From Pedobacter segetis (GTDB lineage Bacteria; Bacteroidota; Bacteroidia; Sphingobacteriales; Sphingobacteriaceae): a DNA stretch of 64,000 nt. The notes beneath the pieces are model-generated. The model was given only the letters and a program-made list of their open reading frames with translations, had not been told where the DNA came from and ran no database searches. Shown piece after piece: positions 16,516 to 25,300 of the stretch. Every line of letters begins with the position of its first letter. Within the stretch, counting starts at the first letter, position 1. The position numbers and the translations under genes are program-made. The stretch spans positions 28,383 to 92,382 of the forward strand of contig NZ_JAEHFY010000020.1 in assembly GCF_016623585.1 (NCBI RefSeq), read 5' to 3'.

Positions 16516-17153
16516 ATAGGTTAAAAATCGCTCAACTAAAGATGATGATCTTGGAAGGAGAAAGCGTGAGCCTCGATTTTAAAAAAACCATCACCTCTTG
16601 CCATAAGATCGCAAAAACAATGGTTTCTTTTGCCAATAACAAAGGTGGCAAATTGTTTATCGGTGTGGCAGATAATGGCAGCATCAGCGGCGTAAAATCT
16701 GAAGATGAAGAACGCTATATGATAGAAAAAGCAGCTACATTTTTTATAAAACCCTTGTTAGAACCCATATTTGAAGAAATCTACATAGATGATAAAATAA
16801 TTTTAGTGGTAGATATTCTACAAAGCGAACAAAAACCACATTATGCCTTGGGCGAAGACGAGAAATGGTGGGTTTACATCAGGGTTAAAGATAAAAGCGT
16901 TTTGGCGAGTAAAATTGTGGTTGATGTTTTAAAAAGAGAACATAAAGAAACGGGCGTTTTGATAGAATATGGTTCTAAAGAAAAAGCATTATTGGGATAC
17001 TTAGAAACAAACGATAGGATTACCCTAAAAGAGTTTTGTGAAATGCTTCATCTTTCTAAAAGGCGGGCATCCAAAATATTGGTTAAATTGATCCTTATGG
17101 GCTTAGTTAGGGTTCATACCTCAGAAAAAGAAGAATTCTACACGGCAAGCTAA
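16512..17153 (+). CDS. Schlafen AlbA_2 domain protein with C-terminal winged helix
   Basis: A 213-residue protein. The N-terminal ~120 residues match the AlbA_2 (divergent AAA-4) domain: GESVSLDFKKTI, MVSFANNKGGKLFIGVADNG, and YIRVKDKSVLAS. Residues ~150-210 look like a winged helix (LKEFCEMLHLSKRRASKILVK read in two parts). AlbA_2 domains bind nucleic acids and are often in regulators, so a transcriptional role is inferred. It overlaps the GNAT gene by 4 bases and is followed 33 bases later by a MATE transporter. Confidence 0.75.
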   Translation: MNRLKIAQLKMMILEGESVSLDFKKTITSCHKIAKTMVSFANNKGGKLFIGVADNGSISGVKSEDEERYMIEKAATFFIKPLLEPIFEEIYIDDKIILVVDILQSEQKPHYALGEDEKWWVYIRVKDKSVLASKIVVDVLKREHKETGVLIEYGSKEKALLGYLETNDRITLKEFCEMLHLSKRRASKILVKLILMGLVRVHTSEKEEFYTAS

Positions 17154-17186
17154 ATTTTATTAATTTCGCCGTTTGCTTTTGCCCAG

Positions 17187-18542
17187 ATGTTAAACTATTT
17201 TTTAAAGTACAAACCTTTTTATAAGAGTAATTTCTTGCTTGTTTACCCAGTTGTAATTTCGCAATTGGGGCAAATGCTTACGGCCATTGGCGATACCGTT
17301 ATGGTAGGGCAATTAGGCACTATCCCACTGGCAGCTTGTGCTTTAGCCAATAGTATTTTAAGTATTTTTTTGGTAAGTGGTATTGGTATTTCCCAGGGCA
17401 TTACCCCTATTGTGGCGCAAGAAAACGGTAAGGGCAATAAAAAAATATGCGGACTTTATTTAGAACAAGGCGTAATCATCAGTATTTTTAGTGGCATATT
17501 TCTTTTTGGGATCGTTGCCTTAATTGCCCAACATCTACACTTATTAGCACAGCCCTTTTTAGTAGAAATTGCAGCTAAAGATTATCTTTTGGTTATTGCG
17601 GCATCTATCGTTCCGTTAATGGTTTTTCAAATTTTTAGGCAATTTGCAGAAGGTTTGGGCTATACCAGACAGGCCATGTTTATTTCTATTGCGGGTAATG
17701 CGCTAAATATCCTTTTCAACTTCATTTTAATTTATGGATGGTGGGGGTTCCCTGCTTATGGTTTATTTGGTGCCGGTATTGGGACTTTGGTTTCCAGAAT
17801 TTTTATGGCACTTGCCATGGGCTTTTATGTTATTAAATCATCTTTGTTTACCGCATACTTAAGCGATTTCAAGATCCATCGGCCAGATTGGAATAAAATT
17901 AAAAAGATTGTAAAATTAGGCTTCCCAATTGCCCTACAATATTTTTTCGAGATAGGGGCTTTTTCTGGGGCAGCGATCATGATCGGTTGGATAGGAGCAG
18001 TAGAATTGGCGGCTCATCAAATTGCAATAAATCTGGCTGCATTTACCTATATGGGCGCAAGCGGAATTGCCGCAGCAGCAACCATTAAAGCGGGAAATGC
18101 AATGGGCAAAAAAGACTTTAAAGAAATAAAACTTTCTGCAATAAGCTCTTATCATTTAGTGATGGCTTATATGTTGGCAACTGCTTTCATCTTTCTTACT
18201 TGCAACCAGTTATTACCAAGGTTATACATTAACAATGCAGCGGTAACTGCCTTGGCATCGCAATTGTTGATCTTGGCAGCATTTTTTCAGTTATCTGATG
18301 GCATACAAGTAGTGGGTGCAGGGGTTTTAAGGGGATTGTCTGATGTTAAGATCCCAACGATTATCACTTTGGTAGCATATTGGGTAATTGGCTTGCCATT
18401 AGGTTATGTTTTAGGTTTCACGTTTCATTTAGGCCCGCAAGGCATTTGGATCTCCCTCTCCATCGCATTAACCGCATCAGCAACATTATTATATTTCCGT
18501 TTTAGAAACATGATGGATAAGTTGGCTTTTGAGACTGTTTGA
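17187..18542 (+). CDS. MATE-family multidrug/cation antiporter
   Basis: A 451-residue inner-membrane protein with about 12 hydrophobic segments in two similar halves. The MATE signature is visible: PVVISQLGQMLTAIGDTVMVG in the first helix region (20 residues plus one), GISQGITPIVAQENG, and in the second half ASGIAAAATIKAGNAMG. Family members export organic cations or drugs in exchange for Na+ or H+. It closes the four-gene run that begins with DUF4442, though the 33-base gap leaves room for its own promoter. The substrate is unknown. Confidence 0.92.
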   Translation: MLNYFLKYKPFYKSNFLLVYPVVISQLGQMLTAIGDTVMVGQLGTIPLAACALANSILSIFLVSGIGISQGITPIVAQENGKGNKKICGLYLEQGVIISIFSGIFLFGIVALIAQHLHLLAQPFLVEIAAKDYLLVIAASIVPLMVFQIFRQFAEGLGYTRQAMFISIAGNALNILFNFILIYGWWGFPAYGLFGAGIGTLVSRIFMALAMGFYVIKSSLFTAYLSDFKIHRPDWNKIKKIVKLGFPIALQYFFEIGAFSGAAIMIGWIGAVELAAHQIAINLAAFTYMGASGIAAAATIKAGNAMGKKDFKEIKLSAISSYHLVMAYMLATAFIFLTCNQLLPRLYINNAAVTALASQLLILAAFFQLSDGIQVVGAGVLRGLSDVKIPTIITLVAYWVIGLPLGYVLGFTFHLGPQGIWISLSIALTASATLLYFRFRNMMDKLAFETV

Positions 18543-18607
18543 GTCGATTAGTTTAACCACAAAATTCTCGGATTTTTTGCACAGAGTAAACAAATGTAAT
18601 TTTTTTT

Positions 18608-18635
18608 ACCGCAGAGGACGCAGTGTTCACAGAGC
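18608..18635 (+). repeat. Degenerate CGCAGAG/CACAGAG-type intergenic repeat
   Basis: A stretch reading ACCGCAGAGG, CGCAG and CACAGAG in close succession. Similar fragments occur at 51171-51192 and 60225-60245. This wording is common in Bacteroidetes intergenic DNA. These copies are short and eroded. Confidence 0.3.
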
Positions 18636-18750
18636 ATGATGGAAAAATTCGTTGAGGTTTTAATCCCGTTAATCCTAAAATCCTATAAATCATGATAAAC
18701 ACAATTTTTACCATCGAAAACAAAATATAGTTATATTTCTTTTTATATCG

Positions 18751-19137
18751 ATGACAAATAGAGATAACGAAATTATAAAATTAAGACCAGAAATAGATTT
18801 TGGTGATATTCCGCAACCATTAGAGCAGTTTCAAGAAGTTTTAAGGCAGGTCTTAAAATTTCAACACGATGTTTTAGTGCAAACAACAAGAGATTATTTA
18901 GAACATAAATACAAAGGTTTCTCTACTCGTGATGAGACCGTCAAAGAAGAACTGTTTTATCAAAGCCTAAAAAAAGACATCCCATTTAAAAAAGATTTAA
19001 TCGGGATGATAAAAGGGATGTTTACCTCATTAGAACTAGAATACTATCTAAACAATCAACAAGAGATCAATAAAAGATTGGTAGAGTTTATTTACAAAAG
19101 AGTGCTTAGTGAGTTATCGCTTCAATATACTACTTAG
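18751..19137 (+). CDS. Hypothetical protein, 128 residues
   Basis: Not recognised. It is a soluble, charged, probably all-helical protein (RPEIDFGDIPQPLEQF near the start, a helical middle, FIYKRVLSELSLQYTT at the end). No signal peptide, membrane helix or metal motif is visible. Coding is likely because of normal composition, an AT-rich leader and a convergent 8-base overlap with the end of the permease gene. It is probably a lineage-specific cytoplasmic protein. Confidence 0.65.
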   Translation: MTNRDNEIIKLRPEIDFGDIPQPLEQFQEVLRQVLKFQHDVLVQTTRDYLEHKYKGFSTRDETVKEELFYQSLKKDIPFKKDLIGMIKGMFTSLELEYYLNNQQEINKRLVEFIYKRVLSELSLQYTT

Positions 19138-20377
19138 ACCTAATTGCTTCAACAGGATCTAACCTCGCAGCAGAAAAAGCGGGCCAAAAACCAGAAATAA
19201 TACCTATGATTACGGATATACTTATCCCCCTAATGATGTTTCCTTTATCCAGTACAATCTTTAGATCAAAACCATAAGTAGCAACTAAGGTGGCCAGATA
19301 TACCACTCCCAAACCGATCATTCCTCCTATCAAACATAAAACAATAGCTTCAAACAAGAATTGCATCAAAATGAAATAGTTTTTGGCACCCAAAGATTTC
19401 TGTATCCCAATGATGTTTGTGCGTTCTTTTACCGAAACAAACATGATATTGGCTATACCAAAGCCGCCAACTAAAATAGAAAAGCCGCCAATTATCCAAC
19501 CAGCAACATTTACGATCCCAAAAAGTTGATCCAACTGTCCTGATAAAATTGTGGTTTTATTTAATGCAAAATTATCATCATCTGTTGGTCTTATCCTTCT
19601 TATAGAACGCATTACACCTCTTAATTCGCTTTCTACATCATCTACAGAATATTTATCTTTTCCTCTTACGGTAATTTGTGGGCCATATCTATCACTTTCT
19701 ACATCAACCAGGTTTCTGGCAAAATTTAATGGTAATAAAAGGGTATTATCAGAAGAAACGCCCAATAAATCTTCTCCCTCCCTAGCAAAAACTCCAATTA
19801 CCTGTACCCGCCTCCCCAAAACCTTTATCTCCTTTCCGGTTGCGGTTTGGTTGGGGAAAAGCCCGTCTGCCAAATCAGCACCTATAATACAAACGGGCGA
19901 ACCGCTATTAGATTCATTTTCTGTAAAATACCTTCCTTCTGATAAATCAAAATTAAAGGTTTTGTTATAATCTTGGGAAGCTGCAGAAACCCTTGCCCCT
20001 TCTATACTGTTGCTTTTATATTTTAATGTTCTGTTAGATAAGCCAACTTCAAAAGAAATAGCTTCGGCGGTGGTTAACCTACCTTTTAATGCCTCAAAAT
20101 CTCTCAGATTGGCATTTGGGCGCTGCATATATTTCCACCAAGGATAATCCCCAAAACCACCCCAAGGCCATTTTTGTATATAAACGGTTTTGCTTCCCAA
20201 TTTATCTACACTGGTTTGTAAGTTTCCCCTAAAGGTATCAACGGCTGCAAAAACCGTTATAATGGTAAAAATACCTATGGTTATCCCTAATAATGATAAA
20301 AATGTACGGGTTCTGTTTTGCCTTAACGCATCAAAAGCAAAAATGAAACTTTCTCTAAATAATTTTAAAAACAGCAT
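19130..20377 (-). CDS. ABC transporter permease, MacB/FtsX type
   Basis: A 415-residue permease. One N-terminal membrane helix (TRTFLSLLGITIGIFTIIT), a large periplasmic MacB_PCD domain (~residues 45-270) and three C-terminal helices with the FtsX signature (FVSVKERTNIIGIQKSLGA, then GFWPAFSAARLDPVEAIR at the end). Such permeases use an ATPase to drive mechanical work on lipoproteins, peptides or antibiotics in the periplasm. No ATPase gene is adjacent. It ends by overlapping the convergent 128-residue ORF. Confidence 0.92.
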   Translation of the reverse strand: MLFLKLFRESFIFAFDALRQNRTRTFLSLLGITIGIFTIITVFAAVDTFRGNLQTSVDKLGSKTVYIQKWPWGGFGDYPWWKYMQRPNANLRDFEALKGRLTTAEAISFEVGLSNRTLKYKSNSIEGARVSAASQDYNKTFNFDLSEGRYFTENESNSGSPVCIIGADLADGLFPNQTATGKEIKVLGRRVQVIGVFAREGEDLLGVSSDNTLLLPLNFARNLVDVESDRYGPQITVRGKDKYSVDDVESELRGVMRSIRRIRPTDDDNFALNKTTILSGQLDQLFGIVNVAGWIIGGFSILVGGFGIANIMFVSVKERTNIIGIQKSLGAKNYFILMQFLFEAIVLCLIGGMIGLGVVYLATLVATYGFDLKIVLDKGNIIRGISISVIIGIISGFWPAFSAARLDPVEAIRSK

Positions 20378-20589
20378 AGTTAAAGGTAAGACCGTTATAC
20401 CTTAGATAAGTTACAAGTTTAAAGCAAATAAGTTAATAAAAATCTATCACAACAGATTATTTACAAGAATTTATTGTGATGGTGCAGGCATTGAAAGCAG
20501 CTTAACAAATAATAAATTTTAAAATACTATCATTTAAGCATATCCAAAAAGTTACCCTTAAAAAAACAATAATTAATTCTGTAAATTGT

Positions 20590-20597
20590 TAGATTTG
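20590..20597 (+). promoter_or_regulatory. Possible -7 box of the aromatic hydroxylase operon
   Basis: TAGATTTG matches TAnnTTTG 28 bases upstream of the ATG at 20625. No clear TTG stands at the expected upstream distance, so this is a weak call. Confidence 0.35.
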
Positions 20598-20624
20598 CTA
20601 TTAACCCAATTTTGAAAAACCCAT

Positions 20625-22415
20625 TTGATGATAGAAATAGACGACTTTAAAAATCCTCAAGTAAAAAAATTACCAAATCATCTTAGGCAATACATTGTTG
20701 CACAAAATTACGATCATTACTCGCCGATAGACCATGCCGTTTGGCGATACGTTATGAGGCAAAATTATAGCTATTTAAAAGATGTGGCCTATTACCCCTA
20801 CATAAAGGGCTTGGCTAGGGCAGGTTTAAGCATAGAAAACATACCCGATCTGCAAACCATGAACCATAATTTGGCAAAAATTGGTTGGGGAGCGGTTACT
20901 GTTGATGGTTTTATCCCTCCGGTTGCCTTTATGGAATTTCAGGCCTACCAGGTTTTGGTAATTGCCGCAGACATTAGGCAGATAAACCATATCGCATACA
21001 CTCCCGCACCAGATATCATTCATGAATCTGCTGGCCACGCTCCCATTATCGCCGATGAGGCTTATAATAGATACCTAAGTTATTTTGGTGCTATTGGTGC
21101 CAAAGCGATGTTTTCTTCAAAAGATCACCAATTATATGAGGCCATTAGAAATCTTTCTATTTTAAAAGAAGATGCCCATGCGCATCCTGCAGATATTAAA
21201 AAGGCAGAAAACAAAGTGGCTTTTTGCCAAGAAAACCTTGGCGACCCTTCTGAAATGGCATTATTGAGCCGTTTACATTGGTACACGGTAGAATATGGCC
21301 TAATAGGTACTTTAGAAAGCCCAAAGATCTATGGTGCTGGTTTGCTCTCTTCTATTGGCGAGAGCGCTAGCTGCATGAAAAATGATGTGAAGAAATTATG
21401 GTATAATTTAGATACGGTAAACTATGCTTATGATATTACCAAAACACAGCCACAACTATTTGTAACACCAAATTTTGAAAACCTTGTGAATGTTTTGGAG
21501 GCCTTCGCCGATACCATGGCGTTTAGAAAAGGAGGTGCTGAAAGCATTTTAAAAGCTATAGAATGTAAAAAGACCTGTACGGCTGTTTACTCTTCTGGTT
21601 TACAGATAAGTGGTGTCTTTACCGATATCGGCATCAGTAAGAACGATGAAGTGCTATTTATAAAAACAACGGGAGCATCGGCCTTGAGCCATAAAAACAA
21701 ACAATTAGCCAACCACGGTAAAGAAAACCATAAAAATGGATTTAGCTCGCCGGTAGGCAAACTGAAAAATCAAGAAAAAAGCTTAGAAGATTTTGATGCC
21801 CAAGATTTAGAGGCCCTAAATATCATCATTGGAGATAAATGCAGCTTAGAGTTTGAGAGCGGGACCATTGTAAAAGGAAAAACAACCTCCATCTTAAAAG
21901 AAGATAACAAGATACTACTGATCAGTTTTGAAGATTGTACGGTAACCACAAAAGAAAACCAAACACTTTTTAAACCCGGTTGGGGAGCTTTTGATATGGC
22001 AGTAGGAGAAAAAATTGTTTCTGTATATTGCGGGGCGGCAGATAAAGACGCTTTTGAAGAAATTGCCCATGTTTCTAAAACATCAAAGAAAATACCCGAA
22101 CGTTCTAAAAAAGAAACCGAATTACATCAGCTATATGCCCAAACCAGAAAAATTAGAGAAAACGATACAGCACTAGAAAAATTAGAAGAAATATTTACCC
22201 AGCTTAAAACCAAACACCGGGAAGATTGGCTTTGTAGCATAGAATTATTAGAGATCTTACGCCAGCACCAATTAAATATTTCTTTACAAAAAGAGATTAA
22301 GATATATTTGGAGATGAAAGCATCTAACCAATCAGAATTAAAAAAACTGATCGTGGATGGTATAAAATTAATAGATAACCCCGTAATACAACTCACCATA
22401 AAAGAACAAAATTAA
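20625..22415 (+). CDS. Pterin-dependent aromatic amino acid hydroxylase with long C-terminal extension
   Basis: A 596-residue protein whose first ~330 residues form an aromatic amino acid hydroxylase domain, usually phenylalanine 4-monooxygenase in bacteria. The non-haem iron ligands are visible: H133 and H138 in PDIIHESAGHAPI, and E223 in HWYTVEYGLIG. The pterin region KIGWGAVTVDGFIPP also matches. Bacterial PhhA is ~260-300 residues, so the remaining ~260 residues are an extension of unknown role: beta-rich to ~470, then charged helical. Substrate (Phe, Tyr or Trp) cannot be fixed from sequence. Its stop overlaps the ATG of the SDR gene by one base. Confidence 0.88.
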   Translation: MMIEIDDFKNPQVKKLPNHLRQYIVAQNYDHYSPIDHAVWRYVMRQNYSYLKDVAYYPYIKGLARAGLSIENIPDLQTMNHNLAKIGWGAVTVDGFIPPVAFMEFQAYQVLVIAADIRQINHIAYTPAPDIIHESAGHAPIIADEAYNRYLSYFGAIGAKAMFSSKDHQLYEAIRNLSILKEDAHAHPADIKKAENKVAFCQENLGDPSEMALLSRLHWYTVEYGLIGTLESPKIYGAGLLSSIGESASCMKNDVKKLWYNLDTVNYAYDITKTQPQLFVTPNFENLVNVLEAFADTMAFRKGGAESILKAIECKKTCTAVYSSGLQISGVFTDIGISKNDEVLFIKTTGASALSHKNKQLANHGKENHKNGFSSPVGKLKNQEKSLEDFDAQDLEALNIIIGDKCSLEFESGTIVKGKTTSILKEDNKILLISFEDCTVTTKENQTLFKPGWGAFDMAVGEKIVSVYCGAADKDAFEEIAHVSKTSKKIPERSKKETELHQLYAQTRKIRENDTALEKLEEIFTQLKTKHREDWLCSIELLEILRQHQLNISLQKEIKIYLEMKASNQSELKKLIVDGIKLIDNPVIQLTIKEQN

Positions 22416-23149
22416 TGCAAACCACTTCTTTAGACGATCAAATAGAAACAAAAAAAATAGTGATTACAGGCGCAAGTAGCGGCATTGGCTTTGAAACCGC
22501 CATAGATCTGGCGTTAAAAGGGCATCAAATAATTGCCATTGCCCGTACTAAAGAAAAACTGCAAAACCTCCATAAGATCATTAAAAGCTTAAACCCCGAT
22601 GCTAAAATTTACCCAGTGGTTTTTGATATTTTAAATGATGATGAGAACATATTGACAAATTTTGTTATACAACAATTTGGTGCGTTCAACATCTTGATCA
22701 ACAACGCGGGCACCCTAATAAACAAACCTTTTAAACAACTAACCGAACTGGATATGGCCGAAATGTTCCAAAGCAATGTTTTGAGCCATTTTAGAATGAT
22801 ACAAGCTTTAATTCCGCTGATGCAGCCCAACTCGCACATCGTTAATGTAGGCTCTATGGGCGGTTACCAAGGCAGCTCAAAATTTAGTGGGCTTGCCGCA
22901 TATTCTGCCAGTAAAGCCGCCCTGCATAATTTAACCGAGTGTTTAGCGCAAGAATTGATAGAAGATAAAATTAGCGTGAATTGCCTTGCCCTAGGCTCTG
23001 CCCAAACAGAAATGTTAGAAAAAGCGTTTCCCGGGTTCCAGTCGCCCGTACAAGCTTTTGAAATGGGTCAATATTTGGCAGATTTCGCTTTAACCGGCAA
23101 CAAATTCTTTAATGGCAAAATTTTACCAGTAGCATTGAGTACGCCCTAA
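22415..23149 (+). CDS. Short-chain dehydrogenase/reductase
   Basis: A 244-residue NAD(P)-dependent oxidoreductase. The Rossmann motif VITGASSGIGFE lies at ~19-30, NNAG in ILINNAGTLIN at ~94, the catalytic Ser in NVGSMGG and Y-x3-K in AAYSASKAALHNL. An arginine after the second strand (IARTKEK) hints at NADPH preference. It overlaps the hydroxylase gene by one base, so the two are translationally coupled. A role in recycling the oxidised pterin cofactor is an inference from this arrangement only. Confidence 0.9.
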   Translation: MQTTSLDDQIETKKIVITGASSGIGFETAIDLALKGHQIIAIARTKEKLQNLHKIIKSLNPDAKIYPVVFDILNDDENILTNFVIQQFGAFNILINNAGTLINKPFKQLTELDMAEMFQSNVLSHFRMIQALIPLMQPNSHIVNVGSMGGYQGSSKFSGLAAYSASKAALHNLTECLAQELIEDKISVNCLALGSAQTEMLEKAFPGFQSPVQAFEMGQYLADFALTGNKFFNGKILPVALSTP

Positions 23150-23194
23150 AAGAAAATATTTAAAAATTTATAGCGCAAAGCCTGTGTTTCAAAC

Positions 23195-23264
23195 GGGGCG
23201 ATATTCCCGCTTTCCCTCCAAGTCCGCTCCCACGGTCCTGCGGGCTTTCCGTACAATCGGGGCT
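23195..23264 (+). repeat. GC-rich intergenic element
   Basis: About 70 bases of clearly higher GC than the surroundings, reading GGGGCGATATTCCCGCTTTC at the left and CGGGCTTTCCGTACAATCGG toward the right. The wording resembles interspersed GC-rich elements seen in Bacteroidetes, and a related element is at 35002. An ORF runs through it into the lipoprotein gene, but that reading is not coding. Confidence 0.4.
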
Positions 23265-23339
23265 ATGAAGTTTGGCCCAACAAAAAAATCAAAACCAATA
23301 AAAAGGCAAGATTATTGCGCTTTAAAATCAAAAAAAGAT

Positions 23340-23873
23340 ATGAATAAAAAACCGATATATTTCTTGAGCATCCTTTTAATGGCTATAACCATTTCGGCTT
23401 GTAACCAAGATAAAAAACAAGCAGATAATGAAGCAGATAGCAGCAAAATCATGCACTACTCAATAAAAGAAAAACCTAAAGAAATTGCCGATGTACCTTG
23501 GGCAGCAGAATTGGATGCCAATTCGCAAAAAATAAGCATGAAAAAAAGCGATATGGTTAAAAAAGAAGATTTGGATATAGATAACGTAGCCGAATCTTTA
23601 AACAGGAAATATCCAGAGATACAGATCGCTTCGCAAACCCAAAGCAACGATACTGTTTTGGTAAATATCCCAAATGCAACTTATTTAACGCAGCAAAGCG
23701 GCAACATGGGATCAGAGATATACTTGGCAGAAGCCACTTATTCTTTTACAGAAATAGCGGGTGTAAACTATGTTAAAATAAATTTTAAGATGGGCGATCA
23801 CGCCACACCAGGGACATTTAAAAGATCGGATTTTAACTTAAAGGATGAGTTTATCCCAAATAAAACCCATTAA
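23340..23873 (+). CDS. Hypothetical lipoprotein
   Basis: A 177-residue lipoprotein. MNKKPIYFLSILLMAITISAC gives a clear signal with lipobox TISAC at residues 17-21. The mature part is charged, with a repeated theme around NSQKISMKKSDMVKKED. No named domain is recognised. The start at 23340 is preferred because the longer frame (from 23184) crosses a GC-rich repeat element and would bury the signal peptide. It stands alone between the SDR and cbpA genes. Confidence 0.8.
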   Translation: MNKKPIYFLSILLMAITISACNQDKKQADNEADSSKIMHYSIKEKPKEIADVPWAAELDANSQKISMKKSDMVKKEDLDIDNVAESLNRKYPEIQIASQTQSNDTVLVNIPNATYLTQQSGNMGSEIYLAEATYSFTEIAGVNYVKINFKMGDHATPGTFKRSDFNLKDEFIPNKTH

Positions 23874-23962
23874 ATCTAATATTTCCCGTGGATCAATAAA
23901 GGCTATATCAATTATTTAATGGTATCATTTAAACAGCAGTCATTTCAATTTAACCATCATCA

Positions 23963-24880
23963 ATGGAGTTTATAGATTACTACAAGATCTTAGGCTTAGA
24001 TAAATCTGCAACAGAGGCAGATATCAAGAAAGCTTATCGTAAAATGGCCCGTAAATATCATCCGGATGTTAACCCTAACGATAAACAGGCCGAAATTAAA
24101 TTCAAGGAAGTTAACGAAGCGAACGAGGTTTTGAGCAATGCCGAAAATCGTAAGAAATACGATAAATACGGCAAAGATTGGAAACATGCCGATCAATTTG
24201 ATGCACAGGGCAGGCAGCAAAGTTACGGAGGCAACAGCAACCAAAACCAGCAAAATCCGTTTGGGCAAAGTTACCAAGGTGGCGGTTTTGATCAATCAGA
24301 TTTTTCTGATTTCTTTAGTTCTATGTTTGGTGGCGGGGGCGCAAGAAGGGGAAATCAATCGAGATTTAAAGGCCAAGATTTTAATGCCGAATTAAAGTTA
24401 AACCTATCAGAGGTTTACGTAACAGATAAAAAAACCTTAACTGTAAACGGCAAAAACATAAGGTTAACCATACCTGCCGGTGTGGCCGATGGGCAAGTGA
24501 TAAAAATCAAAGGTTATGGGTCTGATGGTGTTAACGGTGGGCCAAAAGGGGATCTTAACATTAAATTTAACATCATAAATGATACTTCTTTTGTAAGGGA
24601 TGGCAATAACCTTTATAAAACTATTCATCTAGACCTATATAAGGCTTTATTAGGTGGAGAAATCACTGTTGATACTATGGATGGGCAGGTAAAGCTGAAA
24701 ATTGCACCATCTACCCAAACCAACACCAAGGTAAAATTAAAAGGTAAAGGATTCCCGGTTTATAAGAACGAAAATGAATTTGGTGATCTCTATCTTACTT
24801 ATCAGATTGTTTTGCCAAAAAACCTAAGTGATAAAGAAAAAGATTTATTTGAACAACTTGCTAAATTGAGAACATCATGA
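23963..24880 (+). CDS. cbpA: DnaJ-type co-chaperone, curved DNA-binding protein CbpA-like
   Basis: A 305-residue DnaJ relative without the zinc domain. The J domain (1-~70) has [20 protein letters not shown] and the HPD motif in YHPDVNPN. A Gly/Gln/Asn-rich linker with GGGGARRG follows, then the two DnaJ C-terminal substrate domains (~135-300; [28 protein letters not shown]). CbpA stimulates DnaK and binds curved DNA in the nucleoid. The next gene, overlapping by 4 bases, is its modulator CbpM, which confirms the subtype. Confidence 0.92.
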   Translation: MEFIDYYKILGLDKSATEADIKKAYRKMARKYHPDVNPNDKQAEIKFKEVNEANEVLSNAENRKKYDKYGKDWKHADQFDAQGRQQSYGGNSNQNQQNPFGQSYQGGGFDQSDFSDFFSSMFGGGGARRGNQSRFKGQDFNAELKLNLSEVYVTDKKTLTVNGKNIRLTIPAGVADGQVIKIKGYGSDGVNGGPKGDLNIKFNIINDTSFVRDGNNLYKTIHLDLYKALLGGEITVDTMDGQVKLKIAPSTQTNTKVKLKGKGFPVYKNENEFGDLYLTYQIVLPKNLSDKEKDLFEQLAKLRTS

Positions 24881-25173
24881 CTAAAGAAAACTATATCCCA
24901 ATAGCTACTTTATGCACTCATTACAATGTAGAAATGTCTTTAATAAAAGACCTGGACGATAACGGGTTGATACCGATTATCCAGATAGAAAAGTCTCCTT
25001 GCATCCATCAAGATTTTATTTCATCGTTAGAAAAAATGCTGAGGCTGCATGAAGATCTACAGATCAACGTGGCAGGCATAGATACTATCTTTAATCTTTT
25101 AAACAGGGTTGAGGCTATGCAATTGGAGCTTAGATCACTTAAAAACAGATTGAAGATATATGAGGATGAATAA
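24877..25173 (+). CDS. cbpM: Chaperone modulator CbpM-like
   Basis: A 98-residue MerR-like small protein: [19 protein letters not shown] forms the first helix-turn-helix part, LDDNGLIP the turn, and a C-terminal helix with [17 protein letters not shown] a coiled coil. CbpM binds the J domain of CbpA and blocks its action on DnaK. The ATGA overlap with cbpA indicates coupled translation. It is followed directly by an intrinsic terminator. Confidence 0.88.
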   Translation: MTKENYIPIATLCTHYNVEMSLIKDLDDNGLIPIIQIEKSPCIHQDFISSLEKMLRLHEDLQINVAGIDTIFNLLNRVEAMQLELRSLKNRLKIYEDE

Positions 25174-25203
25174 AAAGCATTGAGCCAAACTGCAATGCTT
25201 TTT
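25172..25203 (+). terminator. Terminator of cbpA-cbpM
   Basis: AAAAAGCATTG (25172-25182) pairs perfectly with CAATGCTTTTT (25193-25203), an 11-bp stem with a 10-base loop and T run. It begins within the cbpM stop codon. Confidence 0.85.
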
Positions 25204-25217
25204 ATGTTGATATCTAT

Positions 25218-25275
25218 GGCGCTAACAATTGAAACGGCATCCCCGCCTGTACGGGCAGGCGTGTTAAAGCACCCA
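25218..25275 (+). repeat. Interspersed repeat, short copy
   Basis: GGCGCTAACAATTGAAACGG, ATCCCCGCCTGT and GGGCAGGC are followed at once by GTGTTAAAGCACCC. The ends match the full copies at 34841, 51285 and 59437, but the central ~60 bases are missing, so this is an internally deleted member. Confidence 0.65.
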
Positions 25276-25300
25276 TAAAACCTTAATATACCCTCATCAA

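Noticed and set aside
23184..23339. Upstream extension of the lipoprotein ORF
   Set aside because: It runs through a GC-rich element and would place the signal peptide internally.
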